The notes beneath the pieces are model-generated. The model saw nothing but the letters and a program-made list of their open reading frames with translations, was not told the DNA's origin and did not search any database. This document shows positions 43,676 to 52,494 of a stretch of DNA of 64,000 bases, piece after piece (positions within the stretch are counted from its first letter, which is position 1; the number at the start of each line of letters is the position of its first letter). The DNA is taken from NCBI RefSeq assembly GCF_030295425.1, contig NZ_AP027081.1, positions 1,240,001-1,304,000 of the forward strand, in the 5' to 3' direction. Position numbers and translations under genes: made by a program. The DNA comes from Mesoterricola sediminis. GTDB lineage: Bacteria > Acidobacteriota > Holophagae > Holophagales > Holophagaceae.

Positions 43676-45007
43676 GTGGGCCGGCCCCGCATCCTCGTGG
43701 TGGACGACGAGCCCCTGGCGGCGGGCCTCCTGGGGGAGTTCCTGGCCCGCCGGGGGGTGGCCGTGGACGCAGCCGCCACCTGCGCCGAGGCGGAGGCCCG
43801 CTTCGGCCGGGAGGTCTACGACGCCGTCCTCCTCGACTACGGCCTTCCGGACGGCAACGGCCTGGATCTGCTCGGGCGGCTCCGGGCGGCGGACCCCGGG
43901 GTGCCCATCGTCCTCGTCACCGGCCAGGGGAGCATTGCCCTCGCCGTCGACGCCATCAAGCTCGGGGCCGAACAGTTCCTCGTGAAACCCGTGGATCTGG
44001 GCCTGCTGGCCCAGGTGCTGGACCGGGTGATGGAGACCCAGCGGGCCCGCCGACGCCAGGCGGCCCTGGCGGCCGAACCGGACCGGCCGCCCCGGCTCTT
44101 CCTGGGCACGAGCCCGGCGATCCGGCGCCTGGAAGCGGAGGCCCGCCTCGCCGCGGCCGCCGAGGCCCCGGTCCTCCTGCTGGGGCCCACCGGCACCGGG
44201 AAGAGCGAACTGGCGCGGTGGCTCCACCGGCAGAGCCCCCGCGCCGCCGAGCCCTTCCTGGAGCTCAACTGCGCGGGCCTCACCCGGGAGTTCCTGGACA
44301 CCGAGCTCTTCGGGCACGAGAAGGGGGCCTTCACCGGGGCCGTGGCCGCCAAGATGGGCCTCCTGGAGGCCGCGAACCGGGGCACCGTGCTCCTGGACGA
44401 ACTGGGCGACATGGACCTCCTGATCCAGCCGAAGCTGCTCAAGGCCCTGGAGGAGAAGCGGTTCCGGCGCCTGGGGGACCTGCGGGACCGCCGCGTGGAC
44501 TTCCGCCTCGTCTCGGCCACCCACCGGGACCTGGAGGCGCTGGTGGAGGCGGGCGCCTTCCGGGCCGACCTGTTCTACCGCGTCAGCGCCCTGCAGATCG
44601 CCGTGCCGTCCCTGGCGGAGCGGACCGAGGACATCCCCCTCCTGGCCGGCGAGCTCCTCGCGCGGTCGGCGGCGGCCTGGGGCCGGGAAACCCCGGCCCT
44701 GGAACCCGCCGCGGCCGGGCTCCTGGCGCGCCAGCCCTGGCCGGGGAACATCCGGGAGCTGCGCAACGTGCTGGAACGGGCCCTCCTCGCGACGCCCGGG
44801 CCCCTCATCCCCGCCTCGGCCCTGGCCCTCCGGCCCGGGCCCGCGCCGGCCGCCGAGGGGGGCCGCATGACGCTGCGCGAGCTGGAGCGCGCCCACATCG
44901 CCCTCGCCCTCCGCGAGGAGGGCCGGGTGGACGCCGCCGCGCGGCGCCTCGGCATTCCCCGCAGCACCCTCTACCAGCGGCTCAAGGCCCTGGGCCTCCG
45001 GCCCTGA
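43676..45007 (+). CDS. NtrC-family sigma-54-dependent response regulator
   Basis: The 443-residue regulator has a receiver domain with Asp54 (YDAVLLDYGLPDGNG) and Lys in FLVKPVD, an AAA+ domain (about 138-375; GPTGTGKSELARWLHR, the sigma-54 contact loop EKGAFTGAV, Walker B TVLLDELGDMDL) and a Fis-type HTH (AARRLGIPRSTLYQRLKALG). It activates sigma-54 promoters after phosphorylation. No kinase is adjacent; the H-D-F-K kinase at 7216 is a possible but distant candidate. It starts with GTG. The preceding gap 43512-43675 shows no gene. Confidence 0.93.
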   Translation: MGRPRILVVDDEPLAAGLLGEFLARRGVAVDAAATCAEAEARFGREVYDAVLLDYGLPDGNGLDLLGRLRAADPGVPIVLVTGQGSIALAVDAIKLGAEQFLVKPVDLGLLAQVLDRVMETQRARRRQAALAAEPDRPPRLFLGTSPAIRRLEAEARLAAAAEAPVLLLGPTGTGKSELARWLHRQSPRAAEPFLELNCAGLTREFLDTELFGHEKGAFTGAVAAKMGLLEAANRGTVLLDELGDMDLLIQPKLLKALEEKRFRRLGDLRDRRVDFRLVSATHRDLEALVEAGAFRADLFYRVSALQIAVPSLAERTEDIPLLAGELLARSAAAWGRETPALEPAAAGLLARQPWPGNIRELRNVLERALLATPGPLIPASALALRPGPAPAAEGGRMTLRELERAHIALALREEGRVDAAARRLGIPRSTLYQRLKALGLRP

Positions 45008-45025
45008 GGCGTGACGGGCGCCGGA

Positions 45026-45574
45026 TCAGGGCCTCGGCGCGTTGCGCGCCGCGAAGTCGAGGAAGGCCAGGACGGCCTTCTGGACCTCGCCGGCGGTACG
45101 GGGATCCTGGGGGGTGCCGTCGGCGGCCAGGGTGTGGTCCGCCTGGGGCACGGCGACGCCCAGGGGGTGGACGAAGGCGCCCATGTTGGCCAGCGTGGCC
45201 CGCCACTGCACCTGGCAGCGCGCGCCGCCGAAGGCGCCGGGGCTCGCCGAGGCCACCAGGACCGGCATGCCCCGGAAGGGGTTGGGGGTCATGGTGGAGA
45301 CCCAGTCGATGGCGTTCTTCAGGTGGGGCGGGATGCCGGCGTTGTACTCCGGCGAGACGATCACGACCCCCTGCGCGTCCGAGACGAGGGCGTGGAGGGC
45401 CACGGCCTCGGGGGGCGGGGCCTGCTCGGGATCGACCATGGCCATCCTCAGCTCGTCCCCGGTGACGGTGCGGACGTGGGGGCCCTGGGCGCCGATCGCG
45501 CGCACGAGATGGTGCAGCAGCTTGAGGTTCAGCGACTCGCGCCTGAGGCTGCCGCCGATGACTGTGATTTTCAA
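45026..45574 (-). CDS. NADPH-dependent FMN reductase
   Basis: The 182-residue flavodoxin-like protein has ITVIGGSLRRESLNLKLL (FMN phosphate site), VIVSPEYNAGIPPHLKNAID and the segment PVLVASASPGAFGG, typical of the ChrR/azoreductase/SsuE-like family. It may reduce quinones, azo dyes or FMN. The start is TTG at 45574, supported by GGGAGGTGG seven bases before it and by family alignment. It lies 68 bp downstream of the AttH-like hydrolase and may be in the same operon. Confidence 0.88.
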   Translation of the reverse strand: MKITVIGGSLRRESLNLKLLHHLVRAIGAQGPHVRTVTGDELRMAMVDPEQAPPPEAVALHALVSDAQGVVIVSPEYNAGIPPHLKNAIDWVSTMTPNPFRGMPVLVASASPGAFGGARCQVQWRATLANMGAFVHPLGVAVPQADHTLAADGTPQDPRTAGEVQKAVLAFLDFAARNAPRP

Positions 45575-45642
45575 GGCCCACCTCCCGGATGACGGCGAGA
45601 ATATACAACGCCTCCGGCGCGGAAGCCACGGAAAAGAGGGCC

Positions 45643-46698
45643 TCAGAACCTTCCGGCCATGGGGTGGGCGTAGCCGGTCAGCTCCACGTAGGCGTCCCCG
45701 GCGTCGCGGCCCTCCCGGTCCAGGACCCGGCAGGCCCCTTCCCAGTAGGTGATCCGGGTGCCGGCGCGGGTGAGCAGCTCCTGGCCGGGGATGAGGGGCT
45801 GCAGCGTCCAGGTCTCCCCCAGCGCCTCCAGGCGCAGGGGCAGGGGGTACGTCGCGCCCGAGGCGGGGCTGGTCCAGGCCCCGCCCCCGAGGCGGAAGGA
45901 CCGGGTGGCCCGGGCGGGACGGCCGGAGGCGTCCACCTCCGACAGCAGGGACCAGGGATCCTGGCTCCCGTCGTCCCGGCGCATCCGGTAGACCATGAGG
46001 CTGCGGCCGTCCCGGAGCTGGATCCCGGCCCAGTCCCAGCCCCGCTGCCCCCGGGAGAGCTGGGCGGAGCTGAACTCGTGGTCCATCCAGGAGAGGCCCG
46101 CGAGGGTCTCGGCCCGCGGGCCCGTGAGGGTGCCCCGGGTGGGGAGCCGGGGGTAGGTGAGGTAGTGGCTGGCCGCGCCCGGGTCGTCCCCCTTGCGCAC
46201 GACCCCGTCCTCCCCGAAGACCACGGGGGCCGGCGGCGCCGCCAGCTCCAGCTCGAGGGTGGCGTCCCGGACCGTGAAGGCAAGGCGGATGAGCCCCCCG
46301 GGCTCCATCCGGGCCGTCCAGCCGGCATTGCGCAGGTCCAGGCCGGCCGCGGAGGCCGCGGCGGGGATTCCGGCGCGCCCCAGGCGCTCGTCGAAGGTGA
46401 ACCGCCCGCCGGCGGCGTCCGTGAGGGCGGCGTGGGCCAGGTGGATCTCGTCGGTGCGCCACGCGGGGCTGCCCGCGGGACCTCCGGGCTGGAGGGCCCT
46501 GCGGAAGAACGTGAGCTGGTAGCCGTAGCGCCGCCGCCCGTCGGCGCTGCGCAGGTGGCCCGTGAAGTACCACCACTCGGTGCTGAAGTCCGGGTGGGCG
46601 CCGTGGTCGCGGGGGAACGCGAAGCGGCGCCCCGGCTCCGCGAAGCGGAAGGGCTGGACGGCGGCGAGGGCCGCCAGGAGGAGCGCGGCGGGCCTCAT
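45643..46698 (-). CDS. secreted AttH/CrtC-like lipocalin-fold hydrolase
   Basis: The 351-residue protein has a short signal (PAALLLAALAAVQPF) and the CrtC/AttH fold: FSTEWWYFTGHLRS, YGYQLTFFRRAL, LSWMDHEFSS, GWDWAGIQLRDGRSLMVYRM. Related enzymes hydrate carotenoid-like alkenes (CrtC); AttH works with ABC proteins in Agrobacterium. It overlaps the permease gene by 4 bp and is last in a four-gene coupled operon. Confidence 0.88.
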   Translation of the reverse strand: MRPAALLLAALAAVQPFRFAEPGRRFAFPRDHGAHPDFSTEWWYFTGHLRSADGRRRYGYQLTFFRRALQPGGPAGSPAWRTDEIHLAHAALTDAAGGRFTFDERLGRAGIPAAASAAGLDLRNAGWTARMEPGGLIRLAFTVRDATLELELAAPPAPVVFGEDGVVRKGDDPGAASHYLTYPRLPTRGTLTGPRAETLAGLSWMDHEFSSAQLSRGQRGWDWAGIQLRDGRSLMVYRMRRDDGSQDPWSLLSEVDASGRPARATRSFRLGGGAWTSPASGATYPLPLRLEALGETWTLQPLIPGQELLTRAGTRITYWEGACRVLDREGRDAGDAYVELTGYAHPMAGRF

Positions 46699-49187
46699 GT
46701 GGCGCCCTCCTCGGCCTGGCGGTCCACGGGGAGCCGGGCCGCCCTCAGGGCCACGGGCCACTGGGCCAGGGCCGCCGCCGCCAGGCAGAGCCCCGTAAGG
46801 CCCGCCAGGGCCCCCCAGGGGAGGCGGAAGGCCAGGGTCCACCCGAAGGCCTGGGGGTTGAGGACGGAGACGAGGATCCGCGCCAGGGCCAGGCCGAGCC
46901 CGAGGCCACCCAGCACGCCGGCCGCGGCGACGCCGCAGCCCTCCCCGAGGAGCACCGCGGCCACGGGGGCGTCCCCCGCCCCCAGGGCCCGGAGGGTGAG
47001 GAGGTCGCCCCGGCGCTCCAGGGCGAGGCCCGCCATGGACTGGACGAGGCCCGCCAGCGCCACGGCGAGGCCGATGACCTCCAGGGCGTAGGTGATGGCG
47101 AAGGTCTGGTGGAAGATCCGTTCCACCTGCGTCCGCAGCGCGCGGTTGGAGCGGAGGAGGAGCCCGGGCCGGGCCCGGGCCTCCCGCGCCGCGAAGGCCT
47201 CGGCGTCCTCCCCGGGGCGGAGGTAGAGGGCCAGGCTCGCGGCGCGGGCCTCGCCCGTCCAGGCCTGGAAGACGGGGCGGTCCAGGATCAGGCTGCCCCG
47301 CTCGTTGCCGTAGTCGCCGTAGACGCCCCGGAGGGTGAGCCGCCGGCCCGCGCCCAGGTCCAGGCGGTCGCCAGGGCGGACCCCGAAACGGCGGGCGAAG
47401 GTCTCGCTGGCCACGGCGCCGGGGTCGGCCAGCCCATCGCGCCGGATCCGGGCGAGCACCTCCCGGCTGGCGCCCCCGGCCACCATGGGCAGGTGCCCCC
47501 GGGTGCCGAGCACCGCGAAGTCCCCGGCGGCCAGGGTGGTGGGGCGGCCCCGGAAGAGGAAGGGCACCGCCTGGTAGCGGTCCACGGCCGCCACGGCGGG
47601 GTCCGCCGCCAGCGCCGCGGCGTCGGCCTCCGGGATGCGGTGGCGGCTCCCGGCCCCGCCCGCGCCCAGGGGGGCCACGTAGACGTCCGCCCGGAGGCTG
47701 TCCCCGATCCACCCCTCCACGGTGGCCTCGAAGCTGCGGACCATCACGCCCATGCCCACGGTCATGCCGATGGCCACGGCCATGGCGGCGGCCGCGAAGC
47801 CGTGGCGGCCGGTGGGCAGGGCCAGGGGGCGCAGGGCGAGGCGGGCGCGCCAGTCCCGGACGAGCCGCCCCAGGGCACCAAGGGCGGGGAGGAGGGCCAC
47901 CGAGGCCAGGCTCCCCCCGAAGATCACGAGGGCCGAGCCCAGGTAGGCGTGCCAGAGGGTCCCCTGGGGCAGCCGGGGCAGGAAGGCCAGGGCCAGACCC
48001 GCGGCCAGCAGGGCGGCCCCGCCCAGGGCCAGGGGGGCCCAGGCCATGGGGCGGGCGGCGGCGCCCCGGGCCAGAAGCTGCACGGGCGGTGTGGCCGCCG
48101 CCCGGCGCGCCGGGATCCAGGCCGCGGCCAGGCAGGTGAGGGTGCCCAGGACGAGGGCCGCGGCCGCCTCCCCGGGGCCGAGGGCCGCGTGGCGCGCGGA
48201 GGCCGCGCCGTAGAGGGCCTCCAGGGTCCGGGCCACGAAGCGCACGGCGCCCTGGGCGCCCGCCCAGCCCAGGCCGATGCCCAGGAGGCTGCCCAGGCTG
48301 CCCAGCAGGGCCGCCTCCAGGAGGACGAACCGGAGGATCCGGCGGGGGGGACATCCGAGGGCGGCCAGGAGGGCCCAGGTCTCCCGGCGCCGGTTGACGG
48401 CGGCGTCGAAGGCCTGGAAGAGCAGGTAGGCCCCCACCGCCAGGGCGATGAGCGAAAGCACGGTGAGGTTCAGGCGGAAGGCGCCGCTCATGGCGCGGCC
48501 ACTGCTGGCCCGCTGCTCGGCGTCCTCCAGCACCCAGCCATCGGGAAGGTGGGCCGCGATGGCCTCCCGGCTTGGCGTCCGCCCCGGCCAGGGGCCCAGG
48601 TCCAGGCGGTCGAGCCGGCCGGGCCGGCCCAGAAGGGCTTGGCCCGCCGGCAGGTCCAGCACCAGCAGGGTCGGGGGCGGCGCGGGCCGGCCGGGGGATT
48701 CGGGCAGGAGGCCGGCCACCCGCAGGGTGACCCGCCGCCCGTCCACGAGGCCCGGCAGGGCGGCCCCCGGGGCGAGGCCGAGGCGCGGGGACACGAGGGC
48801 GCCCCCCAGATCCGGCAGGCCGGCCCCGTCGCCGCCCTCCCCCCCGAGGCCCACCAGGTCCGTCGCCAGGATCTGGAAGGCCGCGAAGTCGGGCTCCCGG
48901 CTGAAGGAACCCTCCAGCACGGGGCGGATCCACAGGTCCCGCCGCAGGGGGGCGAGGGCGGACAGGCGGCGCTCGTCCAGGTCCCCGAAGGGGGCCCGCA
49001 CCACGTATTCGGCCCCGGTGCCCACGCCCCGGGTGAAGGCGTCGAAGCTGGCGATCGCCGCCCGGTTGGCAAGGCGAATGGCCAGGAAGGCCGCCACCCC
49101 CAGGGCCACGGTGAGGACGGCCAGGGCGGCCCGGGCCGGCGCCAGGGCGAGGGGCCGAAGCACCAGGCGCCCCGCCAGACCCTTCAC
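46695..49187 (-). CDS. FtsX-like ABC transporter permease (fused, AttFG-like)
   Basis: The 830-residue membrane protein has an N-terminal helix (ALAVLTVALGVAAFLAIRLA), a periplasmic domain, a first FtsX core (about 245-400; LIALAVGAYLLFQAFDAAV), a central helix pair, a second periplasmic domain and a C-terminal FtsX core (about 700-820). The two halves look like a fusion of two permeases, as AttF and AttG in one chain. It pairs with the ATPase encoded immediately upstream (GTGA overlap), likely to move lipids or lipoproteins out of the inner membrane. Confidence 0.85.
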   Translation of the reverse strand: MKGLAGRLVLRPLALAPARAALAVLTVALGVAAFLAIRLANRAAIASFDAFTRGVGTGAEYVVRAPFGDLDERRLSALAPLRRDLWIRPVLEGSFSREPDFAAFQILATDLVGLGGEGGDGAGLPDLGGALVSPRLGLAPGAALPGLVDGRRVTLRVAGLLPESPGRPAPPPTLLVLDLPAGQALLGRPGRLDRLDLGPWPGRTPSREAIAAHLPDGWVLEDAEQRASSGRAMSGAFRLNLTVLSLIALAVGAYLLFQAFDAAVNRRRETWALLAALGCPPRRILRFVLLEAALLGSLGSLLGIGLGWAGAQGAVRFVARTLEALYGAASARHAALGPGEAAAALVLGTLTCLAAAWIPARRAAATPPVQLLARGAAARPMAWAPLALGGAALLAAGLALAFLPRLPQGTLWHAYLGSALVIFGGSLASVALLPALGALGRLVRDWRARLALRPLALPTGRHGFAAAAMAVAIGMTVGMGVMVRSFEATVEGWIGDSLRADVYVAPLGAGGAGSRHRIPEADAAALAADPAVAAVDRYQAVPFLFRGRPTTLAAGDFAVLGTRGHLPMVAGGASREVLARIRRDGLADPGAVASETFARRFGVRPGDRLDLGAGRRLTLRGVYGDYGNERGSLILDRPVFQAWTGEARAASLALYLRPGEDAEAFAAREARARPGLLLRSNRALRTQVERIFHQTFAITYALEVIGLAVALAGLVQSMAGLALERRGDLLTLRALGAGDAPVAAVLLGEGCGVAAAGVLGGLGLGLALARILVSVLNPQAFGWTLAFRLPWGALAGLTGLCLAAAALAQWPVALRAARLPVDRQAEEGAT

Positions 49188-49852
49188 CGGCCGGCCTCCA
49201 GGATCCGCCCGTCCTTCATGCGCACGATCCGATGGCAGGCCGCCGCGGCGGCCTCGCTGTGGGTGACCATGACCAGGGCCGCGCCCTCCCGCTCGGTGAG
49301 CTCCGCCAGCAGGGCCAGGACCCGCTCTCCCGCGGTGCTGTCCAGGTTGCCCGTGGGCTCATCGGCCAGGAGGATGCCGGGCCGGCCGGCCAGGGCCCGG
49401 GCCACGGCCACCCGCTGCATCTCCCCGCCGGAGAGCTCCCGGGGGAAGGCCTCCGCCCGCGGCGCCAGGCCCACGGCCTCCAGGAGGTCGCCGGCCCGGG
49501 CCTCCAGAGCCTCCCGTCCCCAGCCCAGGAGCTGGAGGGGGAGCTCCACGTTCTCCCGGGCGGTGAGCGTAGGGATCAGGTGGAAGAACTGGAAGACGGT
49601 CCCCAGCCGCTCCCGCCTCAGCTGGGCGAGGCGTGCGGGGGCCGCGGCGCCCAGGTCCTCCCCCGCGAGGGCGACCCGGCCTTCGTCCGGACGGTCCAGG
49701 CCGCCCAGGAGGTTCAGGAGCGTGGTCTTGCCGCAGCCGGAGGGGCCCAGGAGGGCCAGGCGCTCGCCGGGGGCGACCGTCAGGTCCACCCCCCGCAGGA
49801 CCCAGCGCCCGCCGTAGGCCCTGCCGACGCCGCGGGCTTCGAGCAGGCTCAC
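49184..49852 (-). CDS. ABC transporter ATP-binding protein (LolD/AttE-like)
   Basis: The 222-residue ATPase has Walker A LLGPSGCGKTTLLNLLGG, Q-loop VFQFFHLIPTLTAREN, signature LSGGEMQRVAVARAL, Walker B ILLADEPTGNLDS and the switch His in VMVTHSE. It energises the FtsX-like permease downstream. The start is GTG 49852, overlapping the stop of the preceding gene (GTGA). Confidence 0.94.
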   Translation of the reverse strand: MSLLEARGVGRAYGGRWVLRGVDLTVAPGERLALLGPSGCGKTTLLNLLGGLDRPDEGRVALAGEDLGAAAPARLAQLRRERLGTVFQFFHLIPTLTARENVELPLQLLGWGREALEARAGDLLEAVGLAPRAEAFPRELSGGEMQRVAVARALAGRPGILLADEPTGNLDSTAGERVLALLAELTEREGAALVMVTHSEAAAAACHRIVRMKDGRILEAGR

Positions 49853-50337
49853 GGGGCGGCCTTGTAGGCCAGGGCGTACACGAGGGGCTTGGGGAGCTTG
49901 CCGCTGGAGACGGTGACGTTGATCGTCAGCGTCCGCGTCGCGGGGTCCACGTGGTAGACGTTGGTGCGCTGGCCGTCGTGGGTGTGGTAGGTCTGCACCA
50001 GATCCTCGCCCTGGAGGCGCATGGACAGGTCGAAGGTCTCCCCGTCCTCCCGGGTCCACTTCACCACGGCGCCGCTGGCGGGCATGCGCTGGGGTTTGCG
50101 GGCGTCGAAGGTGACGACGAAGGTGTCCTCCTTGCGCTCGATCACCACCCGCTGGTACGCGGGGTTGGTCTTCTTCAGGCGGCCGCGGGCGATGGGGCGG
50201 ATGAGGAAGCTCGTCTCCTTGACCGCGGCCTCCACGGCGGCGTCGAGGTCGGGGGCCTTGGCCAGGGTCCAGGTCCCCAGCGGGGCCTGGGCCGCCAGGG
50301 CCGGGGCGAGGAGGAGGAGCGGCAGGAATCGGGACAC
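49849..50337 (-). CDS. secreted lipocalin-like protein, first gene of the Att-like operon
   Basis: The 162-residue product has a signal peptide (SRFLPLLLLAPALAAQA) and a beta-rich mature part (GTWTLAKAPDLDAAVEAAV, VVKWTREDGETFDLSMRL, LTINVTVSSGKLPKPLVYAL) resembling small lipid-binding barrels. It starts with GTG and overlaps the ATPase gene by 4 bp. It may deliver cargo to or from the transporter; this is inferred from position only. Confidence 0.7.
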   Translation of the reverse strand: MSRFLPLLLLAPALAAQAPLGTWTLAKAPDLDAAVEAAVKETSFLIRPIARGRLKKTNPAYQRVVIERKEDTFVVTFDARKPQRMPASGAVVKWTREDGETFDLSMRLQGEDLVQTYHTHDGQRTNVYHVDPATRTLTINVTVSSGKLPKPLVYALAYKAAP

Positions 50338-50429
50338 GGGGCCTCCTGGGGCGTGGAACCACCATACACGCGTTGGCGTTCCGGGGCCCCGGGCGGGGTG
50401 ATAGCGTTGGATATCCCAACGGAGCCCCC

Positions 50430-51551
50430 ATGCCCGCAGCCCTCGTCCTCGCCACCGCCCTCGGCCTCGCCCAGGCCGCCCTCGGCCAGGCCCCCGCGCC
50501 GGCCCCGGCACCGACGCTGGAGCAGACCCGGAAGGCCATGGGCATCCCCTCCGCCGGCGACCTCCGCGGCCAGCAGGACATCGTGGGCTTCGCCTCCCGC
50601 GCGGACCAGATGGCCCGCGTGTGGGAGCTGGCGGGGACCCCGCCGGCGCCCGAGGCCTTCGGGCCCCTCCCCGCCCCGGGGGTGAAGGGCGCCATCTGCC
50701 CCCACGACGACTACCTCTACGCGGGCCGGGTCTACCGGCGCCTCATCCCGCTCGTCACGGCCCGGACCGTCGTGCTGGTGGGGGTCTTCCACAAGTACCG
50801 CCGCTACGGGGCCCGGAACGTCATGGCCTTCGACGCCTACCGGGCCTGGCGGGGCCCGGACGGCGAGATCCCCGTCTCGCCCCTGCGCGCGGAGGTGCTG
50901 GCGCGCCTGGATCCCCGCGAGGCGGTCCAGGAACCCGCGTGGCAGGACAGCGAGCATTCCCTGGAGGCCGTGGCCTACTGGCTCAAGCACCAGGACCCGA
51001 AGGTGGAGATCCTGCCCATCCTCCTCCCCTCCGCCTCCTTCGACCGGCTCGCGTCCATGGCGGAGCACCTGGGGGCCGCCCTCGCCGCCGCCATGCGGGG
51101 CCGGGGCTGGACCCTCGGCCGGGACGTGGCCGTCGTCATCTCCTCCGACGGCATCCACTACGGCGAGGACTTCCGGTACGCCCCCTTCGGCGCGGGGGGG
51201 CCGGGGGCCTACCTCCAGGCCATGGACCAGGACCGGCGCCTCCTCACGGGCCCCCTCTCGGGTCCCGTCTCCCCCGCCAAGGCCCGCGCCTTCTTCGAGG
51301 CCGTCGTGGACCCCGCCGATCCCGACGTCTACCGCATGCCGTGGTGCGGGCGCTTCTCCATCCCCTTCGGGCTGCTCCTCCTGGACGCCACCTCCAGGCA
51401 CCTTGGGACCGCCGCCCCCGCGGGCCGCCCCGTGGCCTTCGGCGCCAGCGTCGACGTGCCCGAACTCCCCGTGAAGGCCCTCGGCATGGGCGCCACCGCC
51501 CCCGCCAGCCTCTACCACTTCGTGAGCTTCCCCGCCGTCGCCTACGACTGA
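50430..51551 (+). CDS. secreted Memo-family (AmmeMemoRadiSam system protein B-like) protein
   Basis: The 373-residue protein has an N-terminal signal (LVLATALGLAQAALGQ) and then the Memo fold: GAICPHDDYLYAGRVYRRL, VVLVGVFHKYRR, SEHSLEAVAYWLKH, VVISSDGIHYGEDF. These match the metal-binding His and Asp positions of Memo/LigB-like enzymes, with the usual PHAGY changed to PHDDY. AMMECR1 and radical-SAM partners are absent nearby. The export signal makes a periplasmic role likely. Confidence 0.8.
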   Translation: MPAALVLATALGLAQAALGQAPAPAPAPTLEQTRKAMGIPSAGDLRGQQDIVGFASRADQMARVWELAGTPPAPEAFGPLPAPGVKGAICPHDDYLYAGRVYRRLIPLVTARTVVLVGVFHKYRRYGARNVMAFDAYRAWRGPDGEIPVSPLRAEVLARLDPREAVQEPAWQDSEHSLEAVAYWLKHQDPKVEILPILLPSASFDRLASMAEHLGAALAAAMRGRGWTLGRDVAVVISSDGIHYGEDFRYAPFGAGGPGAYLQAMDQDRRLLTGPLSGPVSPAKARAFFEAVVDPADPDVYRMPWCGRFSIPFGLLLLDATSRHLGTAAPAGRPVAFGASVDVPELPVKALGMGATAPASLYHFVSFPAVAYD

Positions 51552-51697
51552 AGGGCCGCCAGGCCCGGCCGTTCCAGGTTCCGCGCGGCGACGCGCACCT
51601 TGACCTCCCGGGGGATCGGATCCCATCCTGGTCCCTTCCACGCCACCTCCGCGGGCCGTTCCTGTCTGCCGCCCCGGGGGCCCCCGCCGGAGACTTC

Positions 51698-52471
51698 ATG
51701 CAAGGTGCCGCCCCCAGCCTGCTGCTCGAGTTCCAGAAGCTGCTCGGCACCCTGGCCATGCCCGCGGGCCTCGTGTGGCTGGCCCTCCTGGGCCTCACCG
51801 TCTGGCTCGCCCGTCGTCGCCAGTTCCTGCCCTTCGCGGGGGCCCTGGCCATCTGGGCGGCCTACGGCCTCGCCGGCAACCCCTACGTGGGCGCCGCCCT
51901 CATCGCGCGCCTGGAGCGCCGCGTCCCCCCCCTGCCGGACCAGGCCCCGCCCTTCGACGCCGTCTTCGTGCTGGGGGGCGGCACCGAGGTGGACCCCGCG
52001 GGCGCGCCGATCCTGGGCAGCGCCGGGGACCGGGTGGTCCAGGCGGCCCGGCTCTGGCACGCCGGGCGCGCCCGCACCCTGGTGGCCAGCGGCTGGTTCC
52101 GGGACACGGTGGGAGGCCCGCGCGACGGCGGGCAGGACACCCGCGCCCTCTGGCGCTCCCTGGGCGTGCCCGAGGCCGCCATCGTCGTGGTGGACGAGCC
52201 CTGCTGGATCACCCAGGACGAGATCCGGGCCTACGCGCGCCTGAAGGCCGCCCACGGCTGGAAGCGCACCGCGCTCCTCTCCTCCGCCTGGCACCTGCCC
52301 CGGGCCCTCGTCCTGGCGGGGAAGGCGGGCCTGGACGTGACCCCGGTGGGTGCGGACTGGCGGGGCCGCGACCGGGCCTTCCGCCTGGACGGCCTCGTGC
52401 CCCAGGACCGCGGCTTCATGCTCATCCACCGGGCCGCCTGGGAGGCGCTGGGCCGGGCCATGGGGCGCTGA
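51698..52471 (+). CDS. YdcF-family (DUF218) membrane protein
   Basis: The 257-residue protein has two N-terminal helices (about 20-65) and a DUF218 domain (FDAVFVLGGGTEVDPAG, ARTLVASGWFRD, ITQDEIRAYARLK, TALLSSAWHLPRALVLA). Family members such as ElyC act in envelope carrier-lipid metabolism; the substrate here is unknown. GGAG precedes ATG 51698. It lies 146 bp downstream of the Memo-like gene. Confidence 0.85.
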   Translation: MQGAAPSLLLEFQKLLGTLAMPAGLVWLALLGLTVWLARRRQFLPFAGALAIWAAYGLAGNPYVGAALIARLERRVPPLPDQAPPFDAVFVLGGGTEVDPAGAPILGSAGDRVVQAARLWHAGRARTLVASGWFRDTVGGPRDGGQDTRALWRSLGVPEAAIVVVDEPCWITQDEIRAYARLKAAHGWKRTALLSSAWHLPRALVLAGKAGLDVTPVGADWRGRDRAFRLDGLVPQDRGFMLIHRAAWEALGRAMGR

Positions 52472-52494
52472 GGCACCCCCCGCGGCGGAACCGG

